This document shows, one piece after another, positions 33,147 to 41,463 of a stretch of 64,000 nucleotides of DNA. Numbering within the stretch: the first letter of the stretch is position 1; every line of letters starts with the position of its first letter. A program made the position numbers and the translations under genes. The stretch lies in the NCBI GenBank assembly GCA_019245415.1, contig JAFARO010000018.1:1-64000 (forward strand), in the 5' to 3' direction. Source of the stretch: Alphaproteobacteria bacterium. Lineage in GTDB: Bacteria > Pseudomonadota > Alphaproteobacteria > Micropepsales > Micropepsaceae. Under the pieces are notes generated by a model. That model searched no databases, was not told the DNA's origin, and saw nothing but the letters and a program-made list of their open reading frames with translations.

Positions 33147-34033
33147 AACGGGCCTGGCTCGACGCGCTCCGCGACCAGCGCCGCGCCAGCGCGCATACCG
33201 TGCGCGCCTATGGCGACGACCTCGATCGATTCCTCGCCTTCCTCGAGACGCATCTGGGCCAAGTGCTCGACACGCGCGCGCTGAAGCAGCTGCGCGCGGC
33301 CGATATCCGCGCCTTCATAACCCATCGCCGCAACCAGGGCCTCTCGGCGCGTGGCGTGCAGCGCGCCTTGTCGGCGATCCGCGGCTTCTTCCGCTACCTG
33401 ACGCGCGAAGGCATCGTCGACAATGCCGCAGCCTTCACGCTCAAGGCGCCACGCGCGAGCCGCTCCCTGCCGCGCCCGCTCAGCGAAGCCGATGCGCGGC
33501 GCACCATCGCCGAAGCAGCCAAGAACGACGTCCAATGGCTCGGACTGCGCGATACCGCTTTGCTGCTGCTGCTCTATGGCGCGGGCCTGCGCATCTCGGA
33601 GGCGCTCTCGCTCAAGCGCGGCGATGTTCCATTGGGTCCGGCACTCACCATCCTGGGCAAGGGCAAGAAGCAGCGCATTGTGCCGATATTGGCGCCGGTT
33701 CGCGAGGCGATCGGGCGCTATGCCGAGGCGATTGCCTTCAGCGGCGGACCGGATGCGCCGCTCTTTCTGTCGCGCCGCGGCAGGCCGATGAGCGCGCGCG
33801 AGGCGCAGGCCTTGATGCAGAACCTGCGCGGCCGTCTGGGATTGTCCGAGCGTGCGACGCCGCATGCGCTGCGCCATTCCTTCGCGACTCATCTGCTCGC
33901 GGGCGGCGGCGACCTGCGCAGCGTGCAGGAGCTGCTCGGTCATGCCTCGCTCTCGACCACGCAGGCCTATACCGCGCTCGACACGGCCAAATTGATCGAG
34001 GTCTACGCCAAGGCGCACCCGCGCGGGCGCTAG
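33122..34033 (+). CDS. xerC: Tyrosine recombinase XerC
   Basis: Chromosome dimer resolution recombinase acting at dif, 303 residues. N-terminal SAM-like core-binding domain at about 8-95 (RASAHTVRAYGDDLDRFL). The catalytic domain has R157 (AGLRISE), the beta-hairpin Lys region (GKGKKQR), H248-x-x-R251 (HALRHSFATHL), H274 (LLGHAS) and nucleophile Y283 (TTQAYT). All catalytic residues are intact. The genomic position after fsa rather than inside any island supports a housekeeping Xer protein, not a phage integrase. XerD is not in the window. Confidence 0.93.
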   Translation: MGQSAQTLKRAWLDALRDQRRASAHTVRAYGDDLDRFLAFLETHLGQVLDTRALKQLRAADIRAFITHRRNQGLSARGVQRALSAIRGFFRYLTREGIVDNAAAFTLKAPRASRSLPRPLSEADARRTIAEAAKNDVQWLGLRDTALLLLLYGAGLRISEALSLKRGDVPLGPALTILGKGKKQRIVPILAPVREAIGRYAEAIAFSGGPDAPLFLSRRGRPMSAREAQALMQNLRGRLGLSERATPHALRHSFATHLLAGGGDLRSVQELLGHASLSTTQAYTALDTAKLIEVYAKAHPRGR

Positions 34034-35235
34034 ATCGTGGCAAGCACCTCCTCTTCGGCGCCTTGCGACAACCGCCCGCCATGCCAGCTTCGCCGGAGCA
34101 CATAGCCTAGACCCAGGGACACAAGACCCATGGCCGACATCAAGAGATAAGCGCGCCCGCCATAGGCCGCATAGAGCGGTCCGACCGCGAGCGTCGCCAA
34201 GCCGAGAGCAAGGCCGGAGGAGGCGACGGCGTAGAGGCTCTGGGCGGTCGCGGCCAATCTGGGCGGCACCGCCCTGAGCACGAAATACATCGCGCCCAGA
34301 TGCGCCAGCGCGAATGTGCCGCCATGCAGGAACTGCGCGAAGACGACGACGGGAAGCGGCGGATCGAAGGCCAGGATCGTCCAGCGCAGCATGCAGCAAG
34401 CTGCGCCCAGCATCAGCAGCCGCGTGGCGCCGAGCGCGCGGAACACTTTCAGCGACACCGCCATCAGCCCGATCTCGGCCAGTACGCCCAGAGGCCACAG
34501 CAAGCCGATCAGCGTGCCGCTGTAGCCGAGCGTGCGCCAGTGCAGGCCGCCGAGACTGTAATAGAAAGCATGGCTCCCCTGGTCCAGACTGGCGGCGGCG
34601 AGGAAGACGACGAAGATCCGCGAGCGCAGCAATTCGCGCGCCTCGCCCAAGGTGGCGCGAAAGCTCAAGGCGAAATCGCCGCGCGCGCGGTTTGCCGGAG
34701 GTGCCGGCAGCGCCCAGATCGCGATCAGATTGAGCGCCGCCGAGATCGTCAGCCACGGCGCCAATGCCGCCAAGCCGAACCGGCTGACGCAGACGCCCGC
34801 CACGACGTTGCCGGCCATGAAGGTCGCCGACGCCCAGACCCGCACATGGCCGTAGTCGAAATCGAAGACCTCGGAGAGCCGCACGCTGACGCTTTCGAGC
34901 AATGGCGTCGCCGAGCCGCCTGCGACGTTGGCGGCCACCGCGGCCAGGAAGATCGCTTCTGGCGCGCGCGTCCCGTTGAGCGCGGCATAGCCCAAGAACA
35001 CCACGGCATAGAGCACCAGCATCGCGCCGCGCCGGTCGTTGCGCGCGTCGGCGACCATGCCGCTCAGCGGGGCGACGACGACGCGCAGCAACATGCCGGC
35101 GGCGAGCAGGGCGCCGATCGCATCCGGCGTCAGTCCGCGCCAGGCGAGCCAGGCGCCGAAGAAAGGGGTGTACATGCCGCCGATCGAGCCGGCGGCGCCT
35201 TGCGCCAGCGCCAGGCGAAGCGAGACGTTTCTCAC
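34030..35235 (-). CDS. MFS transporter (3-phenylpropionate permease-like)
   Basis: Inner-membrane major facilitator superfamily protein of 401 residues with about 11-12 hydrophobic segments. The N-terminus LALAQGAAGSIGGMYTPFFGAWLAWRGL and the loop MVADARNDRR fit the MFS_1-like/HcaT group, which includes phenylpropionate and nucleoside-proton symporters. Start is GTG 35235, with no strong Shine-Dalgarno. The 3' end overlaps convergent xerC by 4 bases. It lies 7 bases downstream of the 143-residue gene, so it may be the last gene of that operon. Substrate unknown. Confidence 0.87.
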   Translation of the reverse strand: MRNVSLRLALAQGAAGSIGGMYTPFFGAWLAWRGLTPDAIGALLAAGMLLRVVVAPLSGMVADARNDRRGAMLVLYAVVFLGYAALNGTRAPEAIFLAAVAANVAGGSATPLLESVSVRLSEVFDFDYGHVRVWASATFMAGNVVAGVCVSRFGLAALAPWLTISAALNLIAIWALPAPPANRARGDFALSFRATLGEARELLRSRIFVVFLAAASLDQGSHAFYYSLGGLHWRTLGYSGTLIGLLWPLGVLAEIGLMAVSLKVFRALGATRLLMLGAACCMLRWTILAFDPPLPVVVFAQFLHGGTFALAHLGAMYFVLRAVPPRLAATAQSLYAVASSGLALGLATLAVGPLYAAYGGRAYLLMSAMGLVSLGLGYVLRRSWHGGRLSQGAEEEVLATI

Positions 35236-35242
35236 GGCGCGT

Positions 35243-35674
35243 TCAGAACAGCGACAGCGCGCGCCGCGCCGCCAGCGCCTGCAGCAGGAGCCAGATGCGG
35301 GCCTCGGCGCCGCGCGCGCCGATGTCTTCGAGATCGGCGTGCAGCGCGATCAGGAGCCGGCGCAATTCCGCATTGGAGGCATTGAGCGACGAGATGGAGA
35401 GATCCTGGTCATTGCCCTTCGCCGCGTCCTCGAGCGATGACCGCAGTTCGAGATCGTGCGCGGACGGCGCCAATTCGGCGAACGCGGCGCGCATGTCGCG
35501 ATTCTCCGCCGCCCGGATCTCGGCGCCGCGCTCGTATTCGCGTGCGACGAACTTCATCAGCAGGGCATGGAGCGCGCTGGTGCCCCGGCCATAGGCATCG
35601 CCCTCGCCCGACATCGCCGCGGCGAGAAGCTGGTCGGCGCTGACGTTCAGGATCTGGTCGGCCTCGGGTTTCAT
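35243..35674 (-). CDS. Uncharacterised protein, third gene of the phosphotransferase operon
   Basis: 143 residues, nearly all helical by appearance (MKPEADQILNVSADQLLAAA; RRLLIALHADLEDIGA), with no signal peptide or membrane helix. ATG 35674 overlaps the stop of the phosphotransferase gene (ATGA), so it is translated from the same message. Family not recognised. Because it is coupled to the kinase-like gene, a role as its partner or in the same catabolic step is likely, but this rests on context alone. Confidence 0.75.
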   Translation of the reverse strand: MKPEADQILNVSADQLLAAAMSGEGDAYGRGTSALHALLMKFVAREYERGAEIRAAENRDMRAAFAELAPSAHDLELRSSLEDAAKGNDQDLSISSLNASNAELRRLLIALHADLEDIGARGAEARIWLLLQALAARRALSLF

Positions 35675-36696
35675 GCGCGCGCCCCAAGCTTCTGCGCCAG
35701 CACCTGGTTGTGGAAGGCCAGGCAATACCAGCCGGAGAAGGCATTGACCGGATCAGGATTGGTGCCGCTGGCGAACTCCTTTGCCGCCGAAATCCAGATC
35801 GCCAGGCCCTTGAAGCTGGCGAAGACCTCCCACCAGAACAGCGCCTGCGGTTCGGCTTTCAGGCCGCTCTCGCGCTCCCACAGCGCGAGGGACTGGGCGC
35901 GCGGCAGCATGCCGCCGGGCCGGCTCGGATCGTGATGGGCCCAGAGCGGATCGAGCGCCCAGGCAAGATCCTCCAGCGGGTCGCCCAGATGCGCCATCTC
36001 CCAATCGAGAACGGCGCGGATGCGCCCCTCTGCGTCGCTCAGGAAATTGCCGCTGCGATAATCGCCATGCACCAGGGCGATCTTTTGCGCAGGCGGCGGC
36101 GGATGGCGCTTGAGCCAGCGCAGCGCCGCCCGCGCGATGGGCTGGGGCTCGAGCTCGTCTTCATCGAGCACCTTCTCCCAGCGCGCCAGCTCGTGCGACC
36201 AGCAATTCTCGACGCGCTTTGCGCCGTCGAAATCGCCAAGGCCGAGGGCGATGGGATCGACGGCTGCGATGCGGCCGAGCGTGGTCCAGAACTGGCGGCC
36301 CACCTCCTCGCGCTGCGAACCATAGGGATCGGGCGCGAGCACGGAGGCGGCTTGGGCCCCCTCGATCTCGCCCATGATGAAGAAGGGCCGCTCCAGAACG
36401 ATGCCCTGCGTTTCGAGCGCGACGGGTTCGGGCACCGGAAAGCCGAGCGCGAAGAACGCCTGATAGGCGCGGAATTCGACGGAACGCTCGGTCTCGATCA
36501 GGCTGGCGGGCGGATCGCGGCGCAGGATCAGCTTGCGCTCGACCGCCGCGCCCGCCCGCGTGAAGCGCGCGCGCAGCCTGTAGGTCTCGCGCGAGGCGCC
36601 GCCGGGGATGCGCGAAAGATCGTGTACGGATAAATCCGGCGCCGCCAGTTCGCGGCGCAGGTAGAGCGTCAGTTTTTCGGCCAGCTCGGCGCTCAT
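35671..36696 (-). CDS. APH-fold phosphotransferase family protein
   Basis: Aminoglycoside phosphotransferase / choline kinase-like fold, 341 residues. The catalytic loop is LVHGDYRSGNFL (Asp base and Asn metal ligand), followed by the DFG-equivalent VLDWEMAHLGDP. N-terminal lobe: LSRIPGGASRETYRL and the Lys in KLILRRDP. This group resembles the kinase part of ACAD10/ACAD11, which phosphorylates hydroxyacyl-CoA or similar small molecules, rather than antibiotic-resistance kinases. It is coupled by ATGA overlaps to genes on both sides. Confidence 0.87.
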   Translation of the reverse strand: MSAELAEKLTLYLRRELAAPDLSVHDLSRIPGGASRETYRLRARFTRAGAAVERKLILRRDPPASLIETERSVEFRAYQAFFALGFPVPEPVALETQGIVLERPFFIMGEIEGAQAASVLAPDPYGSQREEVGRQFWTTLGRIAAVDPIALGLGDFDGAKRVENCWSHELARWEKVLDEDELEPQPIARAALRWLKRHPPPPAQKIALVHGDYRSGNFLSDAEGRIRAVLDWEMAHLGDPLEDLAWALDPLWAHHDPSRPGGMLPRAQSLALWERESGLKAEPQALFWWEVFASFKGLAIWISAAKEFASGTNPDPVNAFSGWYCLAFHNQVLAQKLGARA

Positions 36697-37799
36697 CCGG
36701 GCGCGGGATCGAACAAGCCGGTGAGCCCATGCGGGCGGTAGGGCCCGGCGACGAGCTGCTCGAGCACGCCGCGGCCGCTGCGTCTGACGCCGGGACCCTC
36801 GAGCTCGGCCGTCACCAGCGCCTGGATGTGCTGGAAGCGCGGCTCGTTCTCGTCGAGCGTGGCGAGATCGTAGGTGTCGTAGCCGACCGCTTCCACGCCG
36901 CGATACATGCCGTGGCCCCATTCGGGATGGCCGTAGCCGATCCCCGACATGTAGAACTGCGCCTGCGCGGTCAGGGTCGCGCGCCAGCGGCCACCGTCGC
37001 GATCCGTCGCTTCGATCACCGCGGCCTTGGCGTGGCGGGTCCCCGGCTTGTAGACGATCTCCGAGCGGCACTCGGCCATGTGAAGCGGCTGCGCATCGCC
37101 GAGTCCGCCCATCACCGCGGCGCTGTTCCAGGCGCGGCCTTCGCCGTCGGCATTGCGATGATAGAGCAGGAAGCGGTCCTCGAAATTGAGCGGCGACCAC
37201 AGCCAGTAGAATTGCGGGACGCGGGGCGGCGCCGGCATCTGAGGATCGCTTTGGCCGATCGGACGCACGCCCCAGGAGCGGTCGCGCGTGCCCAGCACGG
37301 TCGGCGGCGTCACCACGAACCGCCGGCCGCCCAACTCGATCGTTCCTTCATAGCAGCCGTTCTGGGTCAGGCGCGTGTAATCGAGCACCGTGCGCGGACC
37401 GATGCGGTAGGTGAAGCGCGGCTCCTCGACCGCCGGCGCCCGCGCGCGGAACAGGATCTCGGCGCGGATGCCGTGGCTGTTGCCGCCGACCGTGAGCCGC
37501 AAGCTCTTGAGCGGTTCGACGACTTCGACCGCGATCGGTCCGACATGGGTGTCCATCCGCTCCATGGCGAGCAGGCGCGAGGCGCGCAGATTGTGCTGCA
37601 CGCCGTCCGCGATCAGCGAGAACGCCGCGTCCATCACGTTCAGATGCGGATAGACCCCGAGCGCCAGCGCGAAGAAGAACCCGCCATCGGCCGAATAACC
37701 GTTGAAGAAATAACGGTCGTAGAAATTGCGGTCCGTGCCCGCGGTGGCGATGGGTTCGGCACGCTGGTGGATGGGAAAATCGTCGGCCTTGGTGAGCAT
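36693..37799 (-). CDS. CrtC/AttH-like (lipocalin-fold) protein, first gene of operon
   Basis: 368-residue beta-rich protein that resembles the hydroxyneurosporene-dehydratase / AttH group of paired lipocalin domains. Visible support: FNGYSADGGFFFALALGVYPH at the start of a beta-sandwich, repeated Trp/Tyr-rich strands (FYWLWSPLNFEDRFLLYHRN) and a DRSWGVRPIG turn. No signal peptide. The stop overlaps the kinase start (ATGA), giving a three-gene coupled unit. In other genomes similar proteins sit beside APH-like kinases and acyl-CoA enzymes, suggesting terpenoid or fatty-acyl degradation; no carotenoid genes are present here. Confidence 0.72.
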   Translation of the reverse strand: MLTKADDFPIHQRAEPIATAGTDRNFYDRYFFNGYSADGGFFFALALGVYPHLNVMDAAFSLIADGVQHNLRASRLLAMERMDTHVGPIAVEVVEPLKSLRLTVGGNSHGIRAEILFRARAPAVEEPRFTYRIGPRTVLDYTRLTQNGCYEGTIELGGRRFVVTPPTVLGTRDRSWGVRPIGQSDPQMPAPPRVPQFYWLWSPLNFEDRFLLYHRNADGEGRAWNSAAVMGGLGDAQPLHMAECRSEIVYKPGTRHAKAAVIEATDRDGGRWRATLTAQAQFYMSGIGYGHPEWGHGMYRGVEAVGYDTYDLATLDENEPRFQHIQALVTAELEGPGVRRSGRGVLEQLVAGPYRPHGLTGLFDPAPG

Positions 37800-37954
37800 C
37801 GCGTCTCTGAGCTTGTCGCGCCTTCAGCATGGCTGCGGGACCGCGGCCGGACAAGACCGATCTTGCTGCGGGCTTCCCGCCCGACAGGCATGCCTTGCCA
37901 TGTGCTTGATCGGATTGCGCCCCTTGCGGGTCTACGCTAAACGGAGCCCCCGGA

Positions 37955-38030
37955 GCCGCCTTAGCTCAGCCGGTAGAGCAACGCATTCGTAATGCGTGGG
38001 TCGGGTGTTCGAGTCACCCAGGCGGCACCA
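37955..38030 (+). tRNA. tRNA-Thr (anticodon CGT)
   Basis: 76-base cloverleaf with an encoded CCA end. The acceptor stem GCCGCCT pairs with AGGCGGC, the D arm is GCTC..GAGC, the anticodon stem ACGCA/TGCGT encloses loop TTCGTAA (anticodon CGT), and the T arm GGGTG-TTCGAGT-CACCC is standard. It reads codon ACG. No duplicated 3' end or integrase is seen nearby. Confidence 0.97.
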
Positions 38031-38082
38031 GTGCTCAGCCGAAATCGATTGTGCGCTTGTCTCGGCGAAGCGCGCGGTGCGA

Positions 38083-38670
38083 TCAAAGGAAGAATCGCAA
38101 CCCCAGCCCGACACCCGTGCCGGCAAAGCGATAGCCGGTGTCGAAGGCGGCGAAGACGCGGCCGTAGATGGCAACGTCGCGATCGGTTCGATAGGTCAGT
38201 CCCGTGCCAGCCGTGGTCGAATGATACGGATAGCGCTGGTCGAAGCCGGTTCGGTAGCGCAGGTTGAGCGCGTTCCAGGTGAACCCGCTGCCGAGTGTGT
38301 CGTCAGCCCCGAGCCGCACAGTGAGATAGGGAAAGTCGCGCGTGGGCGCGAACCTTTCGCCACCGCCCAGGCTGGCATAGAGCGAGGTGTTTTCGCCCAT
38401 CGCGCGGCGATAGGTCACGAGTCCCTCCCCTGCCCATGAGACCGCGCCGCTTGTTCTCGCGCGGTAATTCTGCACTTGCAGCGTCCAGCTCAATCCGTTC
38501 CCGGCGTCTTTCGTCAGGCTGACAATGTCGTAGTTGAGCAGTGCCTTGGAAAAATCCGCCGCCGTGCGCTCGCTTCCCGCTTCCAGCGAGACCGTCAGGC
38601 CCTCGGCATGCGCAGCCGAGGAGAGGCTGAGCAAGCAAAGGCAGAACGCAATTCCGCATCGAGGAATCAT
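38083..38670 (-). CDS. Secreted outer-membrane beta-barrel-like protein
   Basis: 195-residue protein with a clear signal peptide (IAFCLCLLSLSSAAHA) from ATG 38670, which has GGGGCGG upstream. The mature part is a run of alternating amphipathic strands (LTVSLEAGSERTAADF, WTLQVQNYRARTSGAV, GLTYRTDRDVAIYGRVF) and ends in GLGLRFFL, whose last strand with aromatic residues fits an outer-membrane barrel signal. About ten strands can be imagined. No family recognised. GC is somewhat lower than in the flanking operons. The PQQ-propeller gene upstream on the same strand may be co-transcribed (126-base gap). Confidence 0.7.
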   Translation of the reverse strand: MIPRCGIAFCLCLLSLSSAAHAEGLTVSLEAGSERTAADFSKALLNYDIVSLTKDAGNGLSWTLQVQNYRARTSGAVSWAGEGLVTYRRAMGENTSLYASLGGGERFAPTRDFPYLTVRLGADDTLGSGFTWNALNLRYRTGFDQRYPYHSTTAGTGLTYRTDRDVAIYGRVFAAFDTGYRFAGTGVGLGLRFFL

Positions 38671-38796
38671 GGACCGCCCCGCTATGGCCCTGAACAGGAG
38701 CGCAACATGTCCCGTCGCCGGTTGCGTTTTGGTGAACGGCTTCACATTTGTGGTCGTGGGGCCGGCGTTCGCATCATCGCCCAAAAGGCGCCCGAA

Positions 38797-39978
38797 CTAG
38801 TTTTTGCCGGCGAAAGCAATGAGTCGGTAGCTTGCCGGCACGACCAGCGTATTCAGTCCGGCGGCGATGCCGGTTGTCGGCAGGCCGTCACGCACGCTGG
38901 GCGCGACGGGTTCGCCGAGCTGCGTGGACCACAACTGCTTTCCGGTTGCCGCATCGAGCAAATACAAATTGCCAAACCCGGAGCCGATGATGGCCGTGCC
39001 ATTGACGATGATCGGCGCGCTCGAGAGAGTCTTGTCGCCCGAAAAACTCCACCTTTCAGTGCCGGTGTCCGGGTCGATGGCGGTCAAGGTTTGGTCGATC
39101 AGGTCGAGCTGGTATTTGTTCCCAGAGCCGTCTTGCCAGAAGGCCGGCGGCTCGATCGAGGCCAGCGGTCCGATGATCGCACCGGTATCGGCATTGAGCA
39201 CAACCTTGTTGAGGGCCATGTCGCGGACATAGAGGCGGTTCTGATAGTACGCCGGCGTATTGCCGCCGCCGCCCCCGCAGCCGAGATAGGTGTACCAGAA
39301 CAGAATGCCCCTGACGTTAAACCGGTAATAGTTGCAGTCGTAAGTCACATACACATTCCCGTCGCCAATCGCGGGCGAACTATAGGCGCCGTTCGCGACC
39401 AGGGTTTTCCAGTTCACATGGCCCGTAGCCTCGTCCACGGCGTAGAGTTCGCCCGCATCGCCCGCGCCAGCAACGAATACTTGTCCGTTATAGGCGGTGA
39501 GAGGCGCCGAGAAGGCCCACTCGTCCGGCATTTGCGAGGCCCATAGCTGAGTTCCCACATTGTCGGCCGAAAAAGCTTGCACCAATCCGTCGAAATTGAC
39601 GACGAACAGACGTCCCTTGTCATAGGCCGCACTGGACCAGTAGTACGTGCCGTTGATCGGCCTTTGCCAAAGCACTTCGCCGGTACGCAGATTGAGAGCG
39701 TACAATTGCGTGCCGTAAGCGACCGGATTGGCGACGGTTACGAACACAATCCCGTTGACGATCACCGGATACGAAACCATGCCCTCGAATTCGTGCATCC
39801 ATCTCATCGGGAGAGGGCCCGTGAAGCTCGCTGGCATTTTTATCGTGCCGTCATGCGCAGGATCGATGTGATACGCCACTGCAATGGGGTGCGACTTTGC
39901 CGCGGCGTTAGTGATGCCGCCGCAGAGCGCCAGCGCAAGTGCGGCGCTGCCATACAGCGCGAGCCTGATATCGATCAC
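38797..39978 (-). CDS. Secreted PQQ-like beta-propeller protein
   Basis: 393-residue periplasmic protein. A signal peptide (LALYGSAALALALCGGITNAAA) is followed by repeats of the PQQ/BamB propeller type, recognisable as LYALNLRTGEVLWQRP, LYAVDEATGHVNWKTL, LTAIDPDTGTERWSF and LYLLDAATGKQLWST. GTG 39978 follows GGGGGGAAAG. No catalytic haem-binding or PQQ-enzyme residues are evident, so a binding or scaffold role is more likely than a dehydrogenase. A CGGGGGGN stretch inserts a flexible loop. It does not look like BamB itself, which normally sits next to der. Confidence 0.82.
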   Translation of the reverse strand: MIDIRLALYGSAALALALCGGITNAAAKSHPIAVAYHIDPAHDGTIKMPASFTGPLPMRWMHEFEGMVSYPVIVNGIVFVTVANPVAYGTQLYALNLRTGEVLWQRPINGTYYWSSAAYDKGRLFVVNFDGLVQAFSADNVGTQLWASQMPDEWAFSAPLTAYNGQVFVAGAGDAGELYAVDEATGHVNWKTLVANGAYSSPAIGDGNVYVTYDCNYYRFNVRGILFWYTYLGCGGGGGNTPAYYQNRLYVRDMALNKVVLNADTGAIIGPLASIEPPAFWQDGSGNKYQLDLIDQTLTAIDPDTGTERWSFSGDKTLSSAPIIVNGTAIIGSGFGNLYLLDAATGKQLWSTQLGEPVAPSVRDGLPTTGIAAGLNTLVVPASYRLIAFAGKN

Positions 39979-40100
39979 GTCTTTCCCCCCGGGCAAACGC
40001 GCGCGTATTGCTTACACTTCCAAGTGGAACTGTAGAGCAACGCCGGCGAGTCGACAAGCGAAGCGCTTGCCGGGCATGAAATCGCAACCGACTCTTCCGG

Positions 40101-40964
40101 TCAGCGTTGTGGCGCCGCTCCTTGGCCAGCGGGAACCGCGATCCCGGGCGTCACGCCAAAGATGACGGTGACCGGCGTATGCGACTGCGCCAGGACGTTG
40201 ACCATGCGCTCCTGCGCGCGGATGCCCTCGAGCTTGACGTAGTTCTCGGTCAGCGCCGTCGCCACCTGGTTGACCGACGCCGTGGTGAGCGCGGCGTTGC
40301 GCGCGTTCTGCACCGTCGGGTCGGGCGCGATGTTGGAGATCGTGACGCCTTGGAGCTCGAGCGGCGCATGCAGCTGACGCAGCCGTTCGGAGAGCTGCTG
40401 GGTCAGCTTGTTGGCGATGGCCTGGCGATCGTTGTTCATGTCCAGGTCGCTGTCGTAATGGGGCCCGAGGTCGCGCATGAAGCCGCGGACCTCTTGATGG
40501 CCATAGATCGCGTAGATGTCCGGCACGTTGATGTAGCTGGCGCGCGGATAGTTGGAATCCTGCGCCGGCGTCACCTGCGCCAGGATGCTGGTCCAGATGG
40601 CGCGGTCGTTGGGCACGATCATGCGAACATAGGTGTCGATCGCGACGCGATTGCCGACGCGGGTCAGGATGCGATGGTCCTGGTGGTCGCGCGGATCGTC
40701 CTGCAGCATCTGCTCTTCGACCTGCACGGTCGTGGTCTGCAGACAGACGACGCGATTCTGGATGCCGCCGACGCCTTGTCCGCCGAGATTGATCTGGCCG
40801 GCTTCCTGGAAGTCGCCGGAGAAGCCGTTTGGCCCCAGGACCCGGCAGACATACCCTGCGGGGACCGAGAAATAGTCCGGCGACCATTGTCCGCATGCTG
40901 CCAGCACGCTCAGGCCGCCGCCGAGGATCGCAACCCAGGCGCCGCGCGCCGCCGACATCTTCAT
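40101..40964 (-). CDS. Lipoprotein with SPFH/Band 7-like domain
   Basis: 287-residue protein. The N-terminus ends in a lipobox (SVLAAC, C24), so the mature protein should be lipid-anchored rather than held by a membrane helix. The body has Band 7/prohibitin-like features: VPAGYVCRVLGPNGF near the start, a VQTEE-like strand (TTTVQVEEQML), and a C-terminal helix (NARNAALTTASVNQVATALTENYVKLEGIRAQERM) typical of SPFH oligomerisation. ATG 40964 has AAGGGGGA upstream. It is co-transcribed with the small membrane gene 2 bases upstream. SPFH proteins usually form membrane-bound rings; a lipoprotein version would act in the periplasm or outer membrane. Confidence 0.75.
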   Translation of the reverse strand: MKMSAARGAWVAILGGGLSVLAACGQWSPDYFSVPAGYVCRVLGPNGFSGDFQEAGQINLGGQGVGGIQNRVVCLQTTTVQVEEQMLQDDPRDHQDHRILTRVGNRVAIDTYVRMIVPNDRAIWTSILAQVTPAQDSNYPRASYINVPDIYAIYGHQEVRGFMRDLGPHYDSDLDMNNDRQAIANKLTQQLSERLRQLHAPLELQGVTISNIAPDPTVQNARNAALTTASVNQVATALTENYVKLEGIRAQERMVNVLAQSHTPVTVIFGVTPGIAVPAGQGAAPQR

Positions 40965-40966
40965 GC

Positions 40967-41251
40967 TCAGTGTCCCCCTTGCTGGACGCGCTTGTGGAGC
41001 TCGTCCTGCTGCTTGTGCTGCATGCTGCGGTCGATGACGTGTCGCGGCGTCCCCTCCACGGCCCAGGTCGCGAACCAGTAGAGAACAGGACCACCAAGCG
41101 CGGCCACGACAAGCACGATCAGCACGCGCCGGATCCAGAGCCTGGTCCGCGGCGAATCCGTCCAGCGCAGCGCGAAGAATCCAACGACCGCCAGCGCCGC
41201 CAACGCCAGGACGGCCCCGACCAGCGCCGGCAGAAGCCTGTTCAAATCCAT
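40967..41251 (-). CDS. Small two-helix membrane protein paired with the SPFH lipoprotein
   Basis: 94 residues with helices LLPALVGAVLALAALAVVGFFAL (about 6-28) and WIRRVLIVLVVAALGGPVLYWF (about 39-60), then a charged tail with HKQQDELHKRVQQ. It ends 2 bases before the SPFH lipoprotein gene, whose Shine-Dalgarno lies inside it, so the two are translationally linked. Probably a membrane partner of the SPFH protein. No family recognised. Confidence 0.72.
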   Translation of the reverse strand: MDLNRLLPALVGAVLALAALAVVGFFALRWTDSPRTRLWIRRVLIVLVVAALGGPVLYWFATWAVEGTPRHVIDRSMQHKQQDELHKRVQQGGH

Positions 41252-41463
41252 CGACGCGCCCCGGATCAGCCCGTCCGATCATGGCATGTCTGCGGCTCGC
41301 CTTGAAGACCGGCGTCCCGGCTCGAATTCGATACCATCCCTTAAGCAATCGCTACGCGCCGCGCCTGCGCATTAACCGGGCATTATTTTCGCCTTGCTAG
41401 ACCCGGCCGCTTGGGCATCCCGCTCGGGTGCGGCGGGAACAGCGAAAGACCACGAGATCGGCC

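Noticed and set aside
33122..34033. Tyrosine recombinase as integrase of an island
   Set aside because: Position in the fsa-xerC block, size of 303 residues, intact XerC pattern and absence of att-like duplications or accessory genes all indicate a housekeeping Xer recombinase.
35671..36696. Aminoglycoside-resistance phosphotransferase
   Set aside because: The catalytic loop is shared by all APH-fold kinases. The operon context and ACAD10/11-like sequence favour a catabolic kinase; no resistance should be assumed.
37900..37954. Sigma-70 promoter for tRNA-Thr (TTGATC near 37906 and TACGCT near 37933)
   Set aside because: The spacing of about 21 bases is too long for a normal promoter. A promoter must exist here, but I cannot place it from this sequence.
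40040..40075. Terminator of the SPFH lipoprotein gene (CAAGCG/CGCTTG hairpin)
   Set aside because: The stem is short and no T run follows on the minus strand. Not strong enough to list.
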